Origin: Sinohyriopsis cumingii
Taxonomy: Eukaryota; Mollusca; Bivalvia; Unionida; Unionidae
Reading direction: 5' to 3'
Assembly: GCA_028554795.2 (NCBI GenBank)
Contig: CM068842.1
Coordinates: forward strand, 48,009,574-48,073,573
Length of the DNA stretch: 64,000 nt
Shown here: piece after piece, positions 53,401 through 62,400 of the stretch
How positions within the stretch are numbered: the stretch's first letter is position 1
Layout of the letters: the number at the start of each line of letters is the position of its first letter
Notes under the pieces: generated by a model
Seen by the model: only the letters and a program-made list of their open reading frames with translations
The model's database searches: none
What the model was told of the DNA's origin: nothing
Program-made: the position numbers and the translations under genes

Positions 53401-56400
53401 GGATCAGTAACAAGTAACATTTCCAATAATGTTTATTTTGGCATAACAATTCAAGAACCTGGTGAAATTGTTAAATTTTAGAAGCTATGCCATGAATGTA
53501 TTATATTAAAATGCATAAGCGAACTCTTCCTCAAAATGTTAATAAACATTTTACACACTATTTCTCGTGCTTAAAAAAATACATATTTTTTCCCAGTACA
53601 AGAAAAATACATGTAAATGTATTTAACATTTCAGGAACCATGCCATGATTGTATTATATTCAAATTCTAACATGAACTCTTCCCAAAAGTGATAATAAAC
53701 ATTTTACACACTATTTCTTTTGCTTAATAAAGTATACATTTTTTCCCCAGTACGAGAAAAATACACGTACATGTATTTAAAATTTCTGGAATCATGCCAC
53801 GATCATATTATATTTGAATTCATATGCAATCTCTTCCCCAAAATAATAATAATTTTTTTATACACTATTTCACATACTTGGAATAAAAATATTTTTTCAT
53901 GTGTGAATGAATATACGAAATTTCAGGGGCTATGCCACGACCACATTAAATCCAAATTGACATTTTCGCTGGGTGCATTATGGCAGGGTCGCACTGTACT
54001 CACAAATTTTTTATTTTTTTGCAAATCCACAAAAGTTGAAACCAATGAAAATAAATGAAATCTGAGTAAATTACCCTTTTGCTGTAGCTGTCACAAGATC
54101 TTCAACCTTTTTGTACTTTTCTGATGAAGTCTCCAGGCATGAAATGTGGCATCCAAGAGCTCTGTATTTAGCTACAGTAGTAACCTCTTGTGACCAGTCT
54201 GTAGCTTCTCTCATGCTGATTATGTCTCTTAATAGCTAGGACAGAAAACAATGTCAGCAGTATAATTATACCATAAAATATTATTTCTTCCTTTATTTCA
54301 AAGATCAGAAAACCCAGGAAGAAAGAATTATGTTTTAATACTACATTATTATTATATTTAAAATGCGTGCTGCAAGCAGAGACAAAAAAATTCTTACTTA
54401 ACAAAATTAAGAATTGTTCTTTTGCCTTTTTATTTCAAAGTTTCATAAAATTGAAAAAAAAATTGAAATTTTGGCCACAATAATTTTGGCAGATAGCAAA
54501 GTTGTACTGGAGTTATTTTTGTGATTTCAATCTGAAACAACTGAAAGTTTTTCGACCACTAAAATAACCCACTTCACCTATCCCTAGATATCTAAGGGTA
54601 CATGCAGATCAGGAGAACTGAAATTCAATGAATTTTCAATGACAGATTTCAGTTTTCTATGACTACTCATGGCATCGAGTGCTCTACTTGAGTTACGAAT
54701 TCAAAAAACAAATACAAAAACAATAAAGAAATAAAGAAATGTAATTAAATATGAAAGGGAAATTATATTTATAAAAAAGGCATTTAACTGGAACCAGATG
54801 TTAAACACTGTTCTCTAGCTTCTATGCTTTCTCCTCCAGTGATTTAACTTCAGGATTTTATCTAACTGGGGGGAAGATGAGCTCTCACTAGCCACAAATA
54901 TTTGGGGTGAGTAGAACAAAAAGAAAGGGAAGGAGGAAACATCCAAAGTTTAATATTTACCTAACACTTCAATATTCACCTTTCTTCCACCTCCACTCTA
55001 TTTGAGTCCTACTGATATCAAAATTTTTAAAAGATGTTGCCTCTAATTGTATAAGCATTAATTTTGATTTTTTCTGAGCTTAATCTGTTTGTTACCTGTG
55101 TATGAACATTGTTCTGAGCTGAGACACCCGTGCTGAAGGGGCATACACATAGCTTACTTAGCCAGTTGGAACAAGCTTGGAAACTGTTCTTTATTGTTGT
55201 TATGTGCAATTTGCCACAGCTCATAGGTATTGTCTTTTGTATGCTTGTGCTCCAAAATAAGATTTTTACTACCATAAGCTCTGCTAAAGTTTCACTTTCG
55301 TGAATCAGTGCTTTACTGACTACTATGCCATATCTTTTCCATATTGCTGTATTAGAGTTTTAAGTCCATTAATATCACAGTCTGCTTCTTCAGATAGGTA
55401 GTTTGATCAAATAAATATCTTTACTTCAAAATTTCATTTTAAAGTTCTTATTTATTAAATTTATCTGAACCCTTATAGAGCTATATACAGCTGTGCTCAA
55501 GGTATTTTGAAGTATGCATTTTTAAGGAGATCTATTAACATTTTTGTATTTACCAGAGTCTCATTATTTACATATTTATGGGGTTTTTACTCCTAACTCC
55601 TATGATATTATGACCAAAGCTGATGAAAAACTGAAATTTAAATATACCATGTAATAAAAAGTTCCGCAACTTTGAGATCAGCAGTTTTCTCACCAACAGA
55701 AGGGAATTTGCAAACGTGTAAATAATGCAAGCACTTTTTATAGTACCTTAACTAAATAAATGCACAATTCTTCAAGTGAATTTAAAAAACAGTGAAAACA
55801 TTGTCACCCATGTTCTTCTTATCTAAGATAATTTAGTGGTAAATTACCACTGATTGTACATTAGAATTCACCTTCCATTAAATTTACTTTCCAGTAAAAC
55901 CATAATCCACAGGAATCAAAGAATATAAATTCATGTTACTATTCATTGCTTCAACTGCACATGTTCCTGTACCTGAAAACTGAGTAGTAAATTTAAAGTG
56001 AAGACAATCCTTAACAACACTCCTGAATAATAAGAAGGGGTTAATTCATGTTTATAGGTCCACAGATTGCTAAATGAACAGTCCAAAATTGTATACCTCT
56101 TAAGCTGGTGCTCAGACCTATTTAAGTTTGAAAAGCTACGAGTTGGTTATATGGTGTGATGATTTTGATCAAAATGTTGAAATACATTTGCAGTGTAACA
56201 TATTTTTGAGCTTTCAAAATGACATCACTAATAATATGTACTAATTCTGTCATGTTGGCAATGCATTCTTGAGTTCTGATTAGATGTCTGACCCACTTAG
56301 CTCAAAACTAAATTTTAGGCAAGGCACACCATCTAAAACTTTCACTTCTAACACTTTTCCAGCTCAGATAATCTGATATACTTCATAGTTTTGAAAAATA

Positions 56401-59400
56401 AATTGCCATCATCACTATCATCAGCCAGTTTTTGCCAAAGGATGAGCTGCCCTGGGATTCAGCCATTTTGGTTTTTTAGGTAGTCCATAATTTTAAACAT
56501 ACTTTTGTAAAACTTTCTTGATGCATGGTTCAAACTATGACAGAATGCTTTGTCCAAGACCCCAAGTGCCAATTAAACTTAGTGAAATGGAAGTGTGTGC
56601 ATGTGTTAATGATATCATGTGAAAGGGGCATTATCCATGATATCTGATTACTTCCTGTGGCCTATGATAATGGTAGAATTGCTACCATATGATGGAAAAT
56701 CAAACTATACTTCCAATCATCACATAACATAAAATAAATGACTTGAAAGTAAAATTTTCCAGCATATTTTATTTTAGGCAAAATCTCCCAAATTCAATGA
56801 CTTTCAATGACCTAGGTGAAATATTAATAGTGTTCAAGGACTTGAATTTGAGGTGTTCATTCCTCAATGACTTTCAATGACCTAGGTGAAATATTAATGA
56901 TGTTCAAGGAGTTGAATTTGAGGTGTTCATTTCTCAATGATTTTTAATGATCTTTAATAACCATGTGGACCCTGTAACTCACACACAACTGGAGCCAAAA
57001 TGATAGACTGCAGCATACATGAGGCACAACCTACCTAGGAACCTCAAAAAAATCAAGCCAGGGATGAACATTGACAGCAAAAAGAGAGTGGGAGGGGTTT
57101 AACAGATGAATATTCATTTTATAATTACTATGCAAATTACTGTCAATAAATAGTATTCATCAATGAAGTTATTAACTTTTCTGTATCAATGACCATGATT
57201 TTCAATATAACCATTCTCTGAAAGATCGTTAAAAATATTACTCCAAGAGGTTTCAACACGTGTACCAGCAAAAACTACATATTATATCACTCCTTTTCGC
57301 TTGTGACTGGATATAGTCTAGTGTTATTGTTGATTCAGAACAGAACATTTTTTTTTTCAAATGGATTTATTTAGAGAAATAATAACATCAAAACAATTTT
57401 TTTTATTTATCTGTTAGTAAATTATTGATGATGTGAAGCAAGCCAATTCATACATTTTACGTTAACTACAAACTTTGGAACTTGATTTTCCAAAATAATG
57501 TCTGTCTGTGAAACAAAGCTTTTCATGCACAGAATATGAATTTTGCTTGGCTCCTATCCTTGATTACATTTGTAAATGAGTATAATACAGTTAGAGACCT
57601 TAAGTATGTTATTTACATAGTAATATTTTAAAGTCTTCAATTAGTAAATTGAAATGAGTTGACTTGAAACACTACTGTGGCCAAAAACTCTTAGGCAGTT
57701 AGGATTTGCATTCCCTTTAACTTCTATTCTATCCCTGTTACTTAGTTTACAACAAAAAAAATAATCAATGTGATAATACAGAGCACATCAACTTTTATTT
57801 ATTTTAACAATACAACATACTTCCTCAAGTCAGAGATCAAAATACAGTCAGTTCATAATTAGGTTCTCTTGGAATCGCTTGAGGGCATTGCAGTGATGGC
57901 TGATTGACACTTGTTACATCCAAATACAAGATAGCATATTTCATTTATGATTACACTGAAACCAAACTAAAAGGTAAAAAACAAACATGAAAAAAATTAA
58001 GAAAATACATGATTTCTTATTAAAAATTGCAATTTCATGATGCTGATCCAAATTTCCAGGCACTACTACTACTATTTTTGACAATAAAATGAGCAGTATA
58101 TATGGGTAGCTTGGTTTCCTTACCAATTTTGATTGTAATTTTATTAACATTTAACAAATAGGGGCCAATTTTGGGGGTATGTTTTAGTTTGTTTTTTTAA
58201 AATGGGAACCACACCTGCCCCAACTTTATAAGTGGGTTTGCTAGTTATTCAGGCATGCTAAAACTAGGGAGTGATGTATATGGTATTGTGTTGTGTATTT
58301 ACTGCACTCTCCTTATGTTCAAATGAGATGCTCCTCTCATGCAGAAGCATCTCATTTGAGATGCATGCAGTAATTATGTACATGGAGGATTGGGAAAATT
58401 AGGAATATCAGATCTTGCCTATTAAATGTCCTGCTTTTCCTTCAGTTAAAATGGTCTTTTCTGATGTCCAGCTCTGTAGCTAGAGATGGTATGTCTAATA
58501 TTATATTAGTTTATTAGCCCAAACATAATGTGATAAAATCTGTTATATAGTAGCCATCGTAATAATGCCTAGCTACAGGAATGAGCATGGTCAGCAATGG
58601 GCATCCTGGGCAAGTAAAAATAAATAAATTATATATTACACATAATGGTACAGAACAATAGGTTTTATAGATCTTGCAGGAAACAAATTACATGTTAATT
58701 TAGAGCCATCATTCCATCAAAATAAAAAAAATATTTTACTTTCTAATTTTTCATGCAGAAACAGAATTTGAGCCAAAATCATGTCCAAGAATTTCTAATA
58801 GCAAAATACCTGCTTACCTTCTAAACATTGTTGGGGTTTTCATCAGTGCAGATGATACAAAAAAATGATGTTGTACGATTGAGAATAAGTTATCTACTAA
58901 TATAACCCAACAGAAATTGACTGGAAATTCAAATTTGAATCAAAGAAAGTAAAATGTGTTTTTCTTGAAGCAAAGAGACTGAATAAACAATTGAAGCATT
59001 TCATACACCATGTGATTATCATACACACAAACACGCAAAGACATTAAATAAACAACTGCACCAAAATATCTTTCTTTGACAGTGGGATACATCATTCAGT
59101 CTTAATGCAGGACCTTTTAACGTCTGACAGTTGACAGGTTGATGAATACTTTTTTTGAACCAGGATAGTTTGCTTCTACAGTAGTCCCCTTTTTATAAGA
59201 CCACCCCTATTGTAGCAGGGAAATGGCCTTGTAATGAGAGTGGCCTTTCTAGAGGGGGATGACAAATGTGAATAGTAAATACATATGAAGAAAGTCCCAA
59301 GTACATTTAATTCTAAAACATTTGATATTTTCATTTAAAAATCAAATGCATGTTGTGAAATAAATGTAAAACAATCTGTTTCATCATTTTCAAAAGAATG

Positions 59401-62400
59401 TTATGAATAACCATTGATATAGTTTTAAAATTGTCTTTATAATTATGCTACAGATCACATCATCTGTCACTTTGTTGGTAACAGTCTAAAAACCAAACCA
59501 GTCTCGTCACAATTAAAAATATCCTTGCTGTCATATCCCCTGCATATATCGTTTAGTCTTTTGTTCCACTCTTTGACAACTTCATTATTAACATCAGCTG
59601 ATTCTCCACTAAGGACAGAACACTTAATATTGTGTCAGACCTGAAATCTGTGCAACCATGCATTACTTGCAGTAAAGTTGTCATATCCCATTTCAACTGA
59701 CAAAATTGTTGCTTTTTCTTGGATCATTTGACCGGTGAGTGGAATTTTCTTAGCATGCGCAGTACAAAACTATTCAAAAACCATGCCATGCAAATCAAGA
59801 TACAAACATCTCCTGGCTCAAACAATCTTCCCTTCTCCGGCCATTTCACCTTCCCACTTCTGCAGAATTGTTTCGTTATCTTTCATGATAATGTTTATCT
59901 GAGTCTTTCTGACATCACAGTTTTCTGCGAGGATGCTCGATGACCCCCCCCCCAGTCATTTGAATTACTTTCACTTTCTCTTCTATACTGAGAATTTTTT
60001 TTTTCCTTGATGACATGTTGATCATTTTGCAGTAAGTTATTCAATTTGCCAACTACAAGACTGATAAAACAATTTTTTATGCATTTAAACAAATTGCCAC
60101 GTGTTTTTAAAGGAAGTGATCTTGTCACATGATTCGTTTGTCATTAGTCACAGTCTGGTACCTATTGTTTTTATACATTTCTTTACACTAAGTGAGAGAA
60201 GCCAAAATGGCTTCGATATGTAGCATTATTGTCATGCAGATTTTACCTCGTGGCTGTTAGGATTTGATATAATATTAACCTTAGTGGTACATGTACTTTA
60301 GTCAACACTTCTTTCAGTAACAAAAACCTGACATCGGGAAACATAAATCGGAGTACTTAACACATGTTATGAATAGAATACTGGTTCTGGATACATATTA
60401 AACTAAAATGCGGCTGCTAGTGAGGGGTAAATTTGATATTATTGCACTAATATGCTGGCTGCTGGTTGCGTTAGCCAGGTGGCCTTTCATGAGGGGTACT
60501 TTTGAACAAAAACTCGTCGTTGCCAACAGTTTCTGGTTGTAAGTAGCCGGTGGCTGCTAGTCAGGGGGCCGTTCAAGAGGGTGACTACTGTACTCCAAAA
60601 TCATTTTTTGTAAATTAATTTAAACAATTAGTTTGTTTTCTACAAATCACAGCAAGAATATTTTTTTCAAACTATTTGGTGGCTGGAGAGTAAATCCCCC
60701 CAAAATCAAAAGTCATTCCCCCCCCAGCCAATTAAATTCTAAATCCCTAACTAGATGCAGTCTTTGCTACTCTAAACAGTTCATTGGTGTCTGAAGGTGA
60801 TGCATGTGTCATTTGAGTTAATGTGGGAACTCATCTGACACTGAATGGTACTACTGTTCACATCTTCATGCATGCCCCAATGCTTGGTGACTAAATGTCA
60901 ATACTGTGTTTACAGTATGTGCATTAAGAATAAAATGCTTCCCATTGCACTTCATAAGTCAAAATCTGTCAACCAGGACCTTCTAAAATTTTAGTTTGCT
61001 GAGCTCTGCTTGCTTCACTGATGGCTCATCCTTCCCTGAATCACAGCCAGCATTTCAATTTTTTTCCTTACAAAATGAATCATACTTTCACACTTCAAAC
61101 AAAAAACACTTGAGTTGTTTCACTTTTTGTACTTTACCTATGCAAATTAGCCTCCCATAGTGGTGCACAACATCAGCATTAAGCACATGTGTTTATTGTT
61201 TATACTGGCTCTGGGCATATATTTTGGTGTCTAGAAAGGTCTCTCTCTTTTTTCCCATTTGATTACTGAAAATTGTCTTTTAAAACACAACCGTGTCCAA
61301 GAGTTTGGGGTTAAAAAATTGTTTATCGCATGAAACATGTCCTAGCAGGCATATAGTAAGGATTGTTAAGCCAACTGGTACCACTATACCTGACAGAGGT
61401 CTTTCTTGGCTGAGATCTCCTTGATAGTAAATTTCTCTTTTTTGTGCTGATCTTTATGTGGAAGAGCCTGGTATAGGTCTGTTATCAAACTGTCCATCTT
61501 GTTACTATCTGCCTCACTAAGGTTGGAGAGAATGTTTCCCATATGCAACAAAGCAACATCTGCTTGGTCAACCTGGAAACATACATTTATACATACAATG
61601 TCTACATAGATCCTTTGCTGGACAAATTATATTAGTATGTAGTTTTGGATGGTTTCTTGAGGGGAGGTGGAACCAGTTTTAATTATGTATATGAAAATGC
61701 TAGACTTTAGATGTTGGGCACCCTCTCTCCTGTGCCCTACCTTAGAAGGGTGTACACCTCTTTCCATAGAGATAGTAGCTGGGACTGTGGGACTGGTAGA
61801 ACCAAACTAGGATCCTTCAGAAAGCTGTAAAATCCTGGTAACAAACCCTTTTTGTGGAAAGGAACCATGCATCGACTGTCAGGTCCAACCAAGCCTCTAA
61901 AAGAAGATCCAGTCTGGCACCAACTAGGACTGTGAAAAGTGGGGAAATTGGTAGAAGAGGATGTGACTCTCTAGGAACAGGTGCCTCCCTCCTTAGGAAT
62001 GTAGGAGGTGTCTGTAGACTTCTTCCCTTGGTCTCTCTTGCCAACTCCACATGAGAAAGATGGGCAGAATGAGTTTTAAACTGGTCTGATAGTTCTGTTC
62101 AGGCTCCTGCTTAAAACATTGTTAAGGGGAGCCATGGTATTTTTGGAAAGATGGTGTTTCTTTGAAGATTTAGATGGTATGTCACTGTAGCCAGTGCCCA
62201 GTCATAAAAGTCAACTGTAAGGACTAGCCCTCCAAATAATAACTCCACATTAAGTCAAATGGCTTTTGCTGTGCCCCAGCAAAACCCTTGATGTCTATAA
62301 GATGGCATATCTAACTGGAGGCGAATTTTGTCCTTAAGACAACTTCCAAGTTAGCCTGGTCACCAACAATGAGAGAGGGTTTACAATTTGGACTGTGCCC

